Origin: Glycomyces terrestris | GTDB taxonomy: Bacteria; Actinomycetota; Actinomycetes; Mycobacteriales; Micromonosporaceae | Reading direction: 5' to 3' | Length of the DNA: 64,000 nucleotides | Assembly: GCF_003933745.1 (NCBI RefSeq) | Contig: NZ_RSEB01000002.1 | Location: 620,001 to 684,000, forward strand | Shown: piece by piece, positions 55,799 through 63,875 of the stretch | How positions within the stretch are numbered: the first letter of the stretch is position 1 | Layout: each line of letters starts with the position of its first letter | Program-made: the position numbers and the translations under genes | Notes under the pieces: generated by a model | What the model saw: only the letters and a program-made list of their open reading frames with translations | The model's database searches: none | Told to the model about the DNA's origin: nothing

Positions 55799-55897
55799 AT
55801 GGGCGACGACCCCGGATCTAGTCGAGATACCGACGTGTTCTTCCCATTTTCCTTTCACCGTGCCTCGCGCCCTCTTATCGTGAAGCGGGCGGCCTGA
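55799..55897 (+). CDS. 32-residue leader ORF upstream of mgtE
   Basis: ATG 55799 has an excellent Shine-Dalgarno (GAGGAGG, 55784-55790, 8 nt spacing). The peptide begins MGDDPGSSRDTDVFFPFSFH, an acidic and proline-containing N-terminus, and ends with a basic half (RASRPLIVKRAA). It stops 79 nt before mgtE. Acid/proline-rich leader ORFs that make ribosomes unstable at low magnesium are known regulators of Mg2+ transporters, so a sensing role is plausible but inferred. Confidence 0.55.
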   Translation: MGDDPGSSRDTDVFFPFSFHRASRPLIVKRAA

Positions 55898-55976
55898 CCT
55901 GCGCGACTCTTCCTCAAGCGCGAGTGGGCTCCTTGACGGGCACGGCCCTTTCCTCGTGTTAGGAGGTGGCTGACGC

Positions 55977-57323
55977 ATGGCAACGACCATTCAGCCCATT
56001 TCGCCCGCGGCAGTCGACGAACTCGCCGCGCTCCGGCTCGAACTCGCCGACACCTCGACCGTCGAACTCGCCGAAGAGCTTCCCCGCATGGACCTGGCCG
56101 AGCAGGCGCTCCGGTTCCGGCTGCTGCCCAAGGACCGCGCGCTCGCCGTGTTCGAGGAGCTCGACCCCGTCCACCAGCAGGAGCTGATCGACGGCCTCAA
56201 GACCGACTTCGTGCGCGAACTGCTCGAGTCGATGGAGGCCGACGACCGGGCCGCGCTCTTCGACGAGATGCCCGCCATGGTCGCGACCCGCTTCCAGGCC
56301 CAGCTCAGCGCCGCCGACCGGCGCCAGACCGCCCAGCTCCTCGGCTACGACTCCGAGTCCGCCGGGCGCATCATGACGCCCGACTACGTGTCGCTGCGGG
56401 CCTCGATGAGCGCCGCCGCCGCGATCGAGCGCATCCGGCACCTGCGCGAGCGCCCCCGGCACCTCGACGTGCTGCCGGTGACCGACGGGCACCGCAAGCT
56501 CCTCGGCACCGTCACCCTCGCCGACCTCGTCAGCGCCGACCCCGACACCGAGGTCGCCGACCTCATCGCGAGCGAGCACTACCAGGTCTCCACCGACACC
56601 GACCAGGAGGAGGCCGCGCGCCTCATCCAGGAGGCCAACCTCAACGCGCTGCCCGTCGTCGACCACGAGGACCGCCTCGTCGGCCTCATCACCTGGGACG
56701 ACGCCATGGAGGTCCTCGAGGCCGAGGACACCGAGGACGTCGCCCGCAGCGCCGGCGCCGAGCCGCTGGACCGGCCGTACCTGTCCGCGGGCGTGTTCAT
56801 GCTGGCGCGCAAGCGCGCCGTGTGGCTCCTCGTCCTCGCCGTCTCGGCCTCGCTCACCGTCACCGTGCTCAACTACTACGAGACCTACCTCGCGAACGTC
56901 ACCGTCCTCGCGGTCTTCATCTCGCTGCTGACCGGCACCGGCGGCAACTCCGGCTCGCAGGCGTCGGTCACGATCATCCGCGCCATGGCCGTCGGCGAGG
57001 TCCGCTTCTCCGACGCCTTCCGCATCACCTGGCGCGAGTCCCGGGTCGGCTTCGTCCTGGGCGCCCTGCTCGCGATCGTCGGCGGGCCCGTCGTCGGCTT
57101 CGTCTACGGCTGGGACATCGGGCTCATCATCGCGCTGACACTGCTGGTCATCTGCACCTGGTCCACGTTCGTCGGCTCGCTGCTCCCGCTGCTGGCCAAG
57201 AAGGTCGGCATCGACCCCGCCCTGGTCTCGGCCCCCATGGTCTCGACCCTGTGCGACGCGACCGGCCTGCTCATCTACTTCTCGGTCGCGGCCGCCGTCC
57301 TCGGACCGGCCCTGACCGGTTGA
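55977..57323 (+). CDS. mgtE: MgtE magnesium channel/transporter
   Basis: 448 residues. An N-terminal MgtE_N superhelical domain (AEELPRMDLAEQALRFRLLP) is followed by two CBS domains (about 135-255, e.g. RIMTPDYVSLR, LNALPVVDHEDRLVGLITWDD). Five membrane helices then carry the pore motif region (LLTGTGGNSGSQASVTIIRA and ending LCDATGLLIYF). The soluble part closes the pore at high cytosolic Mg2+. AGGAGG is 7 nt upstream of ATG 55977. A leader ORF precedes it. Confidence 0.95.
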   Translation: MATTIQPISPAAVDELAALRLELADTSTVELAEELPRMDLAEQALRFRLLPKDRALAVFEELDPVHQQELIDGLKTDFVRELLESMEADDRAALFDEMPAMVATRFQAQLSAADRRQTAQLLGYDSESAGRIMTPDYVSLRASMSAAAAIERIRHLRERPRHLDVLPVTDGHRKLLGTVTLADLVSADPDTEVADLIASEHYQVSTDTDQEEAARLIQEANLNALPVVDHEDRLVGLITWDDAMEVLEAEDTEDVARSAGAEPLDRPYLSAGVFMLARKRAVWLLVLAVSASLTVTVLNYYETYLANVTVLAVFISLLTGTGGNSGSQASVTIIRAMAVGEVRFSDAFRITWRESRVGFVLGALLAIVGGPVVGFVYGWDIGLIIALTLLVICTWSTFVGSLLPLLAKKVGIDPALVSAPMVSTLCDATGLLIYFSVAAAVLGPALTG

Positions 57324-57330
57324 GACGCGA

Positions 57331-57372
57331 GCGGAAAGCCCCTGACGCGCCACGGCGTCAGGGGCTTTCCGC
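57331..57372. terminator. bidirectional terminator, mgtE / phosphoesterase
   Basis: A perfect 18-bp stem (57331-57348 with 57355-57372) with 6-nt loop lies between the convergent stops; T-rich sequence is part of the right arm. Confidence 0.88.
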
Positions 57373-57394
57373 CGTCTGCGGGGCCGAGCGCCGC

Positions 57395-58969
57395 TCAGTC
57401 CTGCTGCGGCGCGGACGATTCCGTGCCGCTCTGCAACTCGTCCTCGGCGACCTGGTCCTCGGTGGGGATCACCGTCCGGTCGAGCGTCACGTCCGTCTCG
57501 TCCAGCGCCCCGACCGAGATCGAGTCGTACGCGGTGAGCGCCTTGGTGACCGGGTCGAAGTAGAGGATGTCCATCTCCATCTTCATCGTCGAGGACGACG
57601 TGAAGTGGCGCAGCCCGGCCGCGCCGGTGGAGCCCTCGACCATGAGCATGGTCCCGTCCCCGAGGTCCGTGACCGACCGCTCGTGCATGTGCCCGGCCAG
57701 GACCAGCGGCACCGTCCCGGCGAGCGGGTCGGCCATCGGCGGCTCGTGGACCATCGCCACGTCGGCGCCGCCCGCCTCCTCGATCGCGCCTGCCAGGCGC
57801 TCCCCGGACGCGGTGAGCATCTGCGCCACGTAGTCGCTCGACGGCAGGCTGCCCTTGTCCGGCGTGAACGTCGGGTCGGCGACCCCGGCGAACCGGAGCC
57901 CGGCGATCTCCCGCACCTCGCCGTCGAGGATCGTCACGTGGTCGTACGCGGACAGCGCCGCCACCGTCGTGGCCGAGTCGTGGTTGCCCTTGACGAACAC
58001 GTACGGCACGTCGATCTGCTGCACGCCCTGCGAGAAGATCTCGGCCTCCTGCTCGGAGCCCCAGTCGTTCATGTCGCCGGTGTCGGCCACCGCGTCGATG
58101 TCGAACTGCCCGACGACGGTCTCCATGAGGTGCCACGCGTTCGGGTTCAGGTGCAGGTCCGACACGTGCAGGACCTTGATCGAGTTGTCCTGGATGCCGA
58201 CCTGCGGCATGTTCATCGCGAGCGTGTAGAACCCGGAGATGTTCGTGACGATCTGCTGGAGGTCGGAGACGTACTCCTCGTAGTTCTCGGCGATGTCCTC
58301 GGCGCTGCCGACGACGCTGGGCGCGTAGGTGAGCAGGCCCTCGTAGCGCGGCTGCGAGATCGACTCGGCGCGCAGCGTCGCCGCCGCGTACCCGACGAGC
58401 GCCGCGGTGACCGCGAGCGAGGTGACCCCGGTGAGCAGCGCCCGGCGCATGGTGCGGAACGCGAGCGCCCCGACGAGGAGCCCGCACAGCGTCACGATCG
58501 CGAGCGCCTCCACGACGACCCGGATGACCGCGTCGGTGACGTCCGAGGCGAGGTTCTGGGCCGCGAGCGTGAAGCCGTCGGGGGTGTTCATGATCTGCCG
58601 CGCCTCGACCGGGTCGACCGAGTCGAGCGTCAGGTTCAGGCCCACCGGCCCGTCGTGGCTGTCGAACACGATGTCGCCCAAGGGCGGGATGTTCACGATC
58701 GTCTCGCCGTGCACGTCCGGGTGCAGGGCCACCGTCGTGTCGAAGGGGCCGATGTCGGCGCTGGTGCCGCCGACGAGCGCGAGGCCGGCCGCGGCCGCCC
58801 CGGTGCCGAGCAGCAGGACCGCGGCGACCGTGCCGGCGCGCCGCGCCCTGGGGGAGTGCCGTATCCGCGACCAGCCCGCTCTCGCCTTGCGCCACCAGGA
58901 TCTCGCCCGCCGCAGGTGCGGGCGGGCGGTCTCGCGGAGGCGCTGGACGGAGCTGGACCGGTCGTTCAT
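57395..58969 (-). CDS. membrane-bound calcineurin-like metallophosphoesterase
   Basis: 524 residues. A basic N-terminus and a membrane helix (about 45-68) precede an extracytoplasmic segment. Two further helices (about 150-205) lead to a C-terminal metallophosphoesterase domain. All metal/catalytic motifs are present: VSDLHL, ADTGDMND, VKGNHDS, MVHEPP and LAGHMHE. The catalytic domain follows an even or odd number of helices that I cannot fix, so its side of the membrane is uncertain. It directly follows the sugar-dehydrogenase lipoprotein gene without a gap. Confidence 0.88.
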   Translation of the reverse strand: MNDRSSSVQRLRETARPHLRRARSWWRKARAGWSRIRHSPRARRAGTVAAVLLLGTGAAAAGLALVGGTSADIGPFDTTVALHPDVHGETIVNIPPLGDIVFDSHDGPVGLNLTLDSVDPVEARQIMNTPDGFTLAAQNLASDVTDAVIRVVVEALAIVTLCGLLVGALAFRTMRRALLTGVTSLAVTAALVGYAAATLRAESISQPRYEGLLTYAPSVVGSAEDIAENYEEYVSDLQQIVTNISGFYTLAMNMPQVGIQDNSIKVLHVSDLHLNPNAWHLMETVVGQFDIDAVADTGDMNDWGSEQEAEIFSQGVQQIDVPYVFVKGNHDSATTVAALSAYDHVTILDGEVREIAGLRFAGVADPTFTPDKGSLPSSDYVAQMLTASGERLAGAIEEAGGADVAMVHEPPMADPLAGTVPLVLAGHMHERSVTDLGDGTMLMVEGSTGAAGLRHFTSSSTMKMEMDILYFDPVTKALTAYDSISVGALDETDVTLDRTVIPTEDQVAEDELQSGTESSAPQQD

Positions 58970-60118
58970 TCAGACCCTTCCCTGTGCGGCGTAACTGGTG
59001 GAGAAGCGGATGATGCGGTCGTCGGCGTCGTCGGGAGTGCAGCCGCGCTCCTCGACGCAGCGGCCGTCCCGGTTGGAGGTGGTCACCCACAGCATCCCGT
59101 CGGGGCCCATGGCGACCGATCGTAGTCGACCGAACTCGCCGACGACCGACGCTTGCGGCTCGCCCGCGAGCGCGCCGGACTGGTCGAACGGGACGACCCA
59201 GAGCCGCTGCCCGCGCAGGCAGGCGGTGACGAGCGAGTCCTCCAGGAAGACCGCCCCGGCGCAGGACGCCTCGAACGGCTCCCAGGAGACCACCGGGTCC
59301 TCGTAGGCCGCGTCGCCGCCGGGCCCCTCGAAGTACGGCCAGCCGTAGTTCGCGCCGGGCTCGATGCGGTTGACCTCGTCGGCGATGTCCTGGCCGAACT
59401 CGGTGGCGTACAAGGCCCCCGCGGCGTCCCAGGCGAGGCCCTCGACGTTGCGGTGCCCGAGCGAGTAGACGGGCGAGGCGGGGTCGGGGTTCCCGGCGGC
59501 GGGCGCGCCGTCGGTCGTGATGCGGAGGATCTTGCCGGCCAGCGACTCCGGGTCCTGCGCCTGCTCCTCGTCTCCGGCGTCGCCGGTCGCGGCGTACAGG
59601 AACCCGTCCGGGCCGAACTCGAGCGCGCCGCCGTTGTGGTTCTCGGCGGCGGGGATGCCGGTGAGGATCGGCTCGGGGGCGGCGTCGGTCGTCGGGTCGA
59701 GGCGGGCGATCCGGTTGTCGTCGCCGGTCGTGTAGTACAGGTACAGCGAGCGGTCCTCGGCGTACCCGGGGGAGACGGCGATGCCGAGCAGCCCGCCTTC
59801 GCCGCTGTCGTCGACGTCGACCGTGCGCAGCTCCTCGGGCGCGCCGACGCTGCCGTCGGCGGCGACCGGGATCTGGAGGAGGCGGCCGCCGCGCTCGCCG
59901 ACGATCGCGGAGCCGTCCGGGAGGAACGCCAGCCCCCACGGCACTTCGAGCCCTTCGGCGACGACGTCCATGAACGTGGCCGGACTCTCGGGCGCGCCCG
60001 AGGGGGTCGGCAGGTTCGGGGGCTCGCCGGACTCGGGCTCGGGCGGCTCCCCGAACGAGCACGAGGCGAGGGAGAGTGCGGCGGCGGCCGCAGCCGCGGC
60101 CGAGAGCAACCTGCGCAT
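58970..60118 (-). CDS. PQQ-type soluble aldose/sorbosone dehydrogenase-like lipoprotein
   Basis: 382 residues. The signal peptide ends with lipobox SLASC, so it is anchored outside the membrane. The beta-propeller GSDH-family sequence is clear: GLEVPWGLAFLPDGSAIVGERGG, GEGGLLGIAVSPGYAED, NHNGGALEFGPDGFLY, GHRNVEGLAWD and EFGQDIADEVNRIEPGANYGWP. It probably oxidises sugars with PQQ, though cofactor use needs proof and no PQQ synthesis genes are here. ATG 60118 fits the signal peptide. Co-transcribed with the phosphoesterase downstream. Confidence 0.9.
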   Translation of the reverse strand: MRRLLSAAAAAAAALSLASCSFGEPPEPESGEPPNLPTPSGAPESPATFMDVVAEGLEVPWGLAFLPDGSAIVGERGGRLLQIPVAADGSVGAPEELRTVDVDDSGEGGLLGIAVSPGYAEDRSLYLYYTTGDDNRIARLDPTTDAAPEPILTGIPAAENHNGGALEFGPDGFLYAATGDAGDEEQAQDPESLAGKILRITTDGAPAAGNPDPASPVYSLGHRNVEGLAWDAAGALYATEFGQDIADEVNRIEPGANYGWPYFEGPGGDAAYEDPVVSWEPFEASCAGAVFLEDSLVTACLRGQRLWVVPFDQSGALAGEPQASVVGEFGRLRSVAMGPDGMLWVTTSNRDGRCVEERGCTPDDADDRIIRFSTSYAAQGRV

Positions 60119-60260
60119 GGCGACAACCTTATCGGCCGCCGATGACAGGCTCCGGTCCCCGCGATGCACCGGCCGGGGGTTGCCGGTTCGGCCGCGTTTC
60201 ATGCCTCCGGGGCGAAAGCGATTGCTGTGACCTGCCGCCCGGCGACTATGCTCGGGACCT

Positions 60261-61172
60261 GTGAAAGTCTGGATCGCTCACGAAGAAGGCCGCGCCCTCC
60301 TGGGCGAACTCCCCCCGGACGTCGAGGTCGAGGTCTACGACGGGAGGTCGGACTACCCCTCGGACCCGGCTGCCGTGGAGTTCTGGGTCCCGCCGTTCCT
60401 GGCCCAGTCGAAGGTCACCACCCCGCTCAAGGACATGACCTCGCTCAAGGCGATCCAGCTGCTGAGCGCCGGCGCCGAGGTCTGGGTCCCGGTCGTCCCG
60501 CCCGGCGTGGCCCTGTGCGACGCCCGGGGGGTGCACTCGGGCACCACCGCCGAGTGGACCGTGGGCGCGGTCCTCGCCTCGATGCGCGGCTTCGACCTGT
60601 TCGCGCGCAAGCAGCTTCGGCACGAATGGAAGGTCGAGTTCACGACCACGATCGTCGGCAAGCGCGCCCTGGTCGTCGGCGCGGGCGACATCGGCGAGCG
60701 CATCGCGGCGGTCCTGACCGCGCTGGGCGCCGAGGTCGACAAGGTCGCCCGCCGCGCCCGCCCCGGCGTCCACCCGATCGACGCGGTCGACGAGCTCCTG
60801 CCGGCCGCCGACGTCGTCGTGCTGATCGTCCCGCTGACCGACGCCACCCGCCGCATGGTGGACGCGAAGTTCCTGTCCCGCATGAAGGACGGCGCGCTCC
60901 TGGTCAACGCCGCCAGGGGGCCCGTGGTCGACACCGACGCCCTCGTCGCGGAGGTCGCCTCGGGCCGCCTCAAGTGCGCGCTCGACGTGGTCGACCCCGA
61001 GCCGCTGCCCGCCGACCACCCGCTGTGGGACCTCGACGGCGCCCTGATCACGCCGCACGTGGCCGCCTCGGTCGACGGCACGATCGCCCGCGCCTACGCG
61101 CCGGTGGGGGACCAGATCCGCAGGGCCGCAGCCGGAGCGCCCTTGGACAACGTCGTCGCCGACGGGTACTAG
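60261..61172 (+). CDS. D-isomer-specific 2-hydroxyacid dehydrogenase
   Basis: 303 residues. The NAD-binding Rossmann motif is RALVVGAGDIGERIAAVL. Catalytic regions are NAARGPVVDTDAL (Arg), DVVDPEPLPADHPLW (Glu) and LITPHVAAS (His). A TATGCT hexamer lies 8 nt before GTG 60261, so the mRNA has almost no leader. The substrate is unknown; the closest appearance is the glyoxylate/hydroxypyruvate-reductase group. Its stop overlaps that of the convergent PH-like gene by 4 nt. Confidence 0.92.
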   Translation: MKVWIAHEEGRALLGELPPDVEVEVYDGRSDYPSDPAAVEFWVPPFLAQSKVTTPLKDMTSLKAIQLLSAGAEVWVPVVPPGVALCDARGVHSGTTAEWTVGAVLASMRGFDLFARKQLRHEWKVEFTTTIVGKRALVVGAGDIGERIAAVLTALGAEVDKVARRARPGVHPIDAVDELLPAADVVVLIVPLTDATRRMVDAKFLSRMKDGALLVNAARGPVVDTDALVAEVASGRLKCALDVVDPEPLPADHPLWDLDGALITPHVAASVDGTIARAYAPVGDQIRRAAAGAPLDNVVADGY

Positions 61173-61612
61173 CGCTCGTCCTCCGCGGGGGCGTCCTCCC
61201 GCAGCTCCTGGCCGCCGATCTCGAGGACCTGCGGCAGGTTCTCGGGCTTGAGCGGGTCGAGCCTGACCTGGGACTGGTCGGAGAGTATGGCCTGGACGCC
61301 CTCGTCGCCGGTGGCGAAGCCGTCGATCTGGCGCCACGGGATCTCGCGGGTGGTGAACATGCCGCGGACGGCGATGCCGTCGGCGGTGACGTCGACCCCG
61401 GAGCGCCAGGCCCACATCGAGACGCCGAGCGGCGCCAGGAGCAGGGCCGCGCCGAGCGGCACCGAGACGGCGCCCCACAGCGGCTGCTCCACGATGAGCG
61501 CCAGGGCCAGCGGGGCGGCCGTGAGCCAGGCGACGAAGGCCGCGCCGGTGATCGCCGCGGAGCGGCGGATGCGCAGGCGGCGGGCGGGGAGCGGGGAGTC
61601 AGCGGACGTCAT
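61169..61612 (-). CDS. PH-domain-like membrane protein
   Basis: 147 residues. Two membrane helices (AAITGAAFVAWLTAAPLALAL and VSVPLGAALLLAPLGVSMWA) are followed by a PH-like domain typical of bacterial PH proteins: GVDVTADGIAVRGMFTTREIPWRQIDGF. An acidic tail ends the protein. These proteins are frequent in actinobacteria and uncharacterised. Confidence 0.8.
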   Translation of the reverse strand: MTSADSPLPARRLRIRRSAAITGAAFVAWLTAAPLALALIVEQPLWGAVSVPLGAALLLAPLGVSMWAWRSGVDVTADGIAVRGMFTTREIPWRQIDGFATGDEGVQAILSDQSQVRLDPLKPENLPQVLEIGGQELREDAPAEDER

Positions 61613-61735
61613 GCGTCCAGATTGACACACCCGGGCCCGGCCGCCGCGGGGTGCCGGTCCGGTTTCTGTCCGGTTGTCGCTTGACGTCCGCGCGGAACGT
61701 GGCACGATCAGCTCATCGGCAGCGGAACGAGCCTG

Positions 61736-62260
61736 GTGGGGGTGAGTGTGGCCGTCAAGATCACATTCCGTCCGACGACGCGTCAGGTCATCGGCCGCGC
61801 CCTGTTCCTCGGAGGGGTCTCCGCGCTGGTCGCGCTCGTGCCCGCCGTGGCCTACATGCTCGTCGTCGGCCACTGGTACGCCCCGACCCTCGGCGGGCTC
61901 GTCCTCGTCGCCGCCGCGGTCGCCCTCGCCGTCGCGTACGCGGGCGCCCGCCGGCACGGCGTCGTCCTCGACGAGCGCGGCATCCATCCCCTCGAATCAG
62001 AAGGGGCCCAGTCGAATCCGCGGACCGAGCGGTACGCGGCCTGGACCGAGGTGGCCGACATCCGGGCCGAGCGCCGCGCCGGGCGGACCGTCCCGGTGGT
62101 GTACCTGAGCGACCCGGCCCAGAAGCCGTGGCGGCTGCGCGCGCCCTACTCGGGCCGCGCGCTCTCGGCCGACGACGAACTCGACGAGAAGATCTTCGTC
62201 ATGCGCAGCCTCTGGGAGGGGTACCGCCGCGGCCTCTCCCCGCGCCGCGAGCACGCCTGA
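61736..62260 (+). CDS. PH-domain-like membrane protein
   Basis: 174 residues. Two helices (ALFLGGVSALVALVPAVAYML, GLVLVAAAVALAVAYAG) precede HGVVLDERGIHPLES and YAAWTEVADIRAERRAGRTVPVVYL, the bacterial PH-like pattern. It is divergent from the similar gene at 61169-61612, suggesting an old duplication. The start is GTG 61736 or, nearer a GGGGGTGAG sequence, GTG 61748. Confidence 0.75.
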   Translation: MGVSVAVKITFRPTTRQVIGRALFLGGVSALVALVPAVAYMLVVGHWYAPTLGGLVLVAAAVALAVAYAGARRHGVVLDERGIHPLESEGAQSNPRTERYAAWTEVADIRAERRAGRTVPVVYLSDPAQKPWRLRAPYSGRALSADDELDEKIFVMRSLWEGYRRGLSPRREHA

Positions 62261-62268
62261 CGGCATCG

Positions 62269-62400
62269 TGGAGCTCGCGGGTCCGGCTCATGCGCAAGGC
62301 CGGCGTCAACCTCGTGAGCGTCAACATCTTCGCTTGGGCCAGTGTGCATCCGGGCTCCGGCGAACGGGACTTCGAGCGGCTCGACGCCGTCATCGTCGGC
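62269..62400 (+). pseudogene. remnant of a GH42 beta-galactosidase gene
   Basis: The frame reads WSSRVRLMRKAGVNLVSVNI then FAWASVHPGSGERDFERLDA. This matches the N-terminal catalytic-barrel segment of GH42 beta-galactosidases (pattern MREAGVNLVSVGIFAW...LEP..G.YDF.WLD). No start region, remaining barrel or later domains are present; only about 44 codons are left, followed by unrelated sequence. It indicates deletion or rearrangement at this site. Confidence 0.65.
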
Positions 62401-62426
62401 GCTCGCCCCGGGAGGGACCGCCGTCC

Positions 62427-62954
62427 TCAGAGAATGAGCTGCGGCGCGTACGCGATCGCGATGAACCGAGCCGACCGCCCGATCAGGCAGGCGATGACGA
62501 AGACCGGCGTGCGGACCTTCGTGCCCGCGATGTAGATGCTGGTCGCCAGCAGCGGCGGCAGCCCCGCGAACGCGCTCAGGAACAGGATCGGCAGCGTCAG
62601 CGCCGGCCGCTCCAGGAGCTCCGTCAGCTTCGCCGCGGCCCGGCGCAGCGGCCGGCCCAGCGCCCTGATCTGCCGCACCACCGGGCCCGGCGGCCGGCCC
62701 GGGGTCCGCCGGCTCCGGTGCTCCGACAGCCGGTGGACCCACCGCTTCACCCGCTCGGAGTGGAACACCCCGCGCGCCCCGAGGAAGATCAGCGTCTTCC
62801 CGATCGTCTGCCCCACGGCCGCGGTGAGCCCGAGCCCGATCGCGCTGTGGTCCGTCACGGCCGCAAGCGTCACCAGGTACGGCTCGATCGGCGTCACCGG
62901 CACGAACGCCGACCACAGCGCCGTCAGGAAGGTCGACACGTACGCCGCGATCAC
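62427..62954 (-). CDS. VTT/DedA-like small membrane protein
   Basis: 175 residues with about four hydrophobic segments. ALWSAFVPVTPIEPYLVTLAAV and LTAAVGQTIGKTLIFLGARG resemble the re-entrant loop region of VTT (SNARE-associated, DedA) proteins, and PILFLSAFAGLPPLLATSIYIAG the second half. A basic loop (HRSRRTPGRPP) interrupts them. DedA proteins are membrane lipid or polyprenyl-phosphate transporters; this short member is unassigned. Confidence 0.7.
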   Translation of the reverse strand: MIAAYVSTFLTALWSAFVPVTPIEPYLVTLAAVTDHSAIGLGLTAAVGQTIGKTLIFLGARGVFHSERVKRWVHRLSEHRSRRTPGRPPGPVVRQIRALGRPLRRAAAKLTELLERPALTLPILFLSAFAGLPPLLATSIYIAGTKVRTPVFVIACLIGRSARFIAIAYAPQLIL

Positions 62955-63140
62955 GTCCGCGCCGCCCGCCCCGGCCCCGCGGCCGCGCCGCGAGCAGCAG
63001 GCCGCTCGATCATGCCAAGTCCGAATTCATCCGAGGGGTCGCAGCCGTCCGCTGCCGTACAAACCCTAACCCCCCGCCGCAAACCCCCGTCCACCAACGA
63101 TTCACGCGAGGACACCATTCGGGTGCCCTCCGAAGGCGAC

Positions 63141-63163
63141 GGCCGCGGCGGCTCGCCGCGGCC
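63141..63163 (-). terminator. terminator of the right-edge operon
   Basis: A 10-bp perfect GC stem (63141-63150 with 63154-63163) with a 3-nt loop, 6 nt after the stop of the nucleotidyltransferase-like gene. Confidence 0.65.
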
Positions 63164-63169
63164 GCCCGC

Positions 63170-63676
63170 TCAGAGCACCGTGCAACCCTCCGCCGCGGGC
63201 CTTCTGCTCCGGTAGAGCTCGACGTGCGCCAGGTCCGCGCGGTCCTTCGGCCGGTCGAGGTACCGCTTGTAGGCGATCACCTCGGAGACGGGCAGGTACT
63301 TCAGGCCGTCGATGACGTCCGCGTTCGCGAGCAGCCGCTCGGTGTCGCTGTCGGGGAGCAGCCAGGACTGGCAGACCTCCAGGAGGCCGCCGTAGAGGCA
63401 CGCGATCTTGTCGCCGTTGTAGTCGCTCGTCCGCAGGGGCGCGTTCCCGAACACGACCGCGTGCTCGAACGCGAGCTCCATCGCCCGCTCCCACGTCGTG
63501 CTCCCGGGCCGCACGAGCAGGTCCAGATCGGAGAGCTGGTGCGTGATGCCCCCCGCCCACAGGCGGGCGCTTCCGGCGATCAGGAAGTCCTCCGGGTCGA
63601 AGTCCGCCGGAAGATGCTGCCGCAGCAGCTCGACCAGCTTAAAACCGTTGAATCTGGTCGTTCGCGTTCGTGTCAC
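63170..63676 (-). CDS. nucleotidyltransferase-fold protein (MNT/AbiEii-like)
   Basis: 168 residues. IAGSARLWAGGITHQLSDLDLLV is a nucleotidyltransferase core: Gly-Ser followed by Asp-x-Asp. YLPVSEVIAYKRYLDRPKDR then ADLAHVELY is the C-terminal helix pattern of minimal NTases and AbiEii-type toxins. It starts at GTG 63676, inside the preceding ORF (38-nt overlap). No HEPN or AbiEi-type partner is adjacent. Transfer of nucleotides to tRNA or protein is possible for this fold but unproven. Confidence 0.7.
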   Translation of the reverse strand: MTRTRTTRFNGFKLVELLRQHLPADFDPEDFLIAGSARLWAGGITHQLSDLDLLVRPGSTTWERAMELAFEHAVVFGNAPLRTSDYNGDKIACLYGGLLEVCQSWLLPDSDTERLLANADVIDGLKYLPVSEVIAYKRYLDRPKDRADLAHVELYRSRRPAAEGCTVL

Positions 63677-63875
63677 CTGTCGGCTGTCCCTGTTCTATGG
63701 CCGGTTCCCGCGACTGCTCCGGGACGGCACGGCGATGCTCGTCCGTCACGATCTTCATCCGCTCGGTCTCGTTCTGGTAGCGGTACGCGCGGTACAGCAG
63801 CCACGCCTGGGTCGTCATCGCGACCGCCGAGATGACCGAAACGGCTGCGGAGAGATACGGATCGAGGCTTGTCAT
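63639..63875 (-). CDS. 78-residue one-helix membrane protein
   Basis: MTSLDPYLSAAVSVISAVAM continues into TTQAWLLYRAYRYQNETERM, one membrane helix and a charged tail rich in Glu, Gln and Asn. ATG 63875 overlaps the stop of the upstream CRP-type gene (ATGA, 63872-63875), and its 3' end overlaps the NTase gene by 38 nt. The three genes are therefore translationally linked. Function unknown. Confidence 0.65.
   Translation of the reverse strand: MTSLDPYLSAAVSVISAVAMTTQAWLLYRAYRYQNETERMKIVTDEHRRAVPEQSREPAIEQGQPTGDTNANDQIQRF

Noticed and set aside
55680-55976. M-box (ykoK) magnesium riboswitch upstream of mgtE
   Set aside because: AGGTGAGG is present but the conserved downstream helices and loops could not be matched by eye; the stretch is better explained as a Shine-Dalgarno and leader ORF. 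A covariance search would decide.
55959-60062. Leftward open frame of about 1,367 codons across mgtE and the phosphoesterase
   Set aside because: It overlaps conserved genes on both strands in a wrong frame and consists of Arg/Gly/Asp-rich sequence with no domain.
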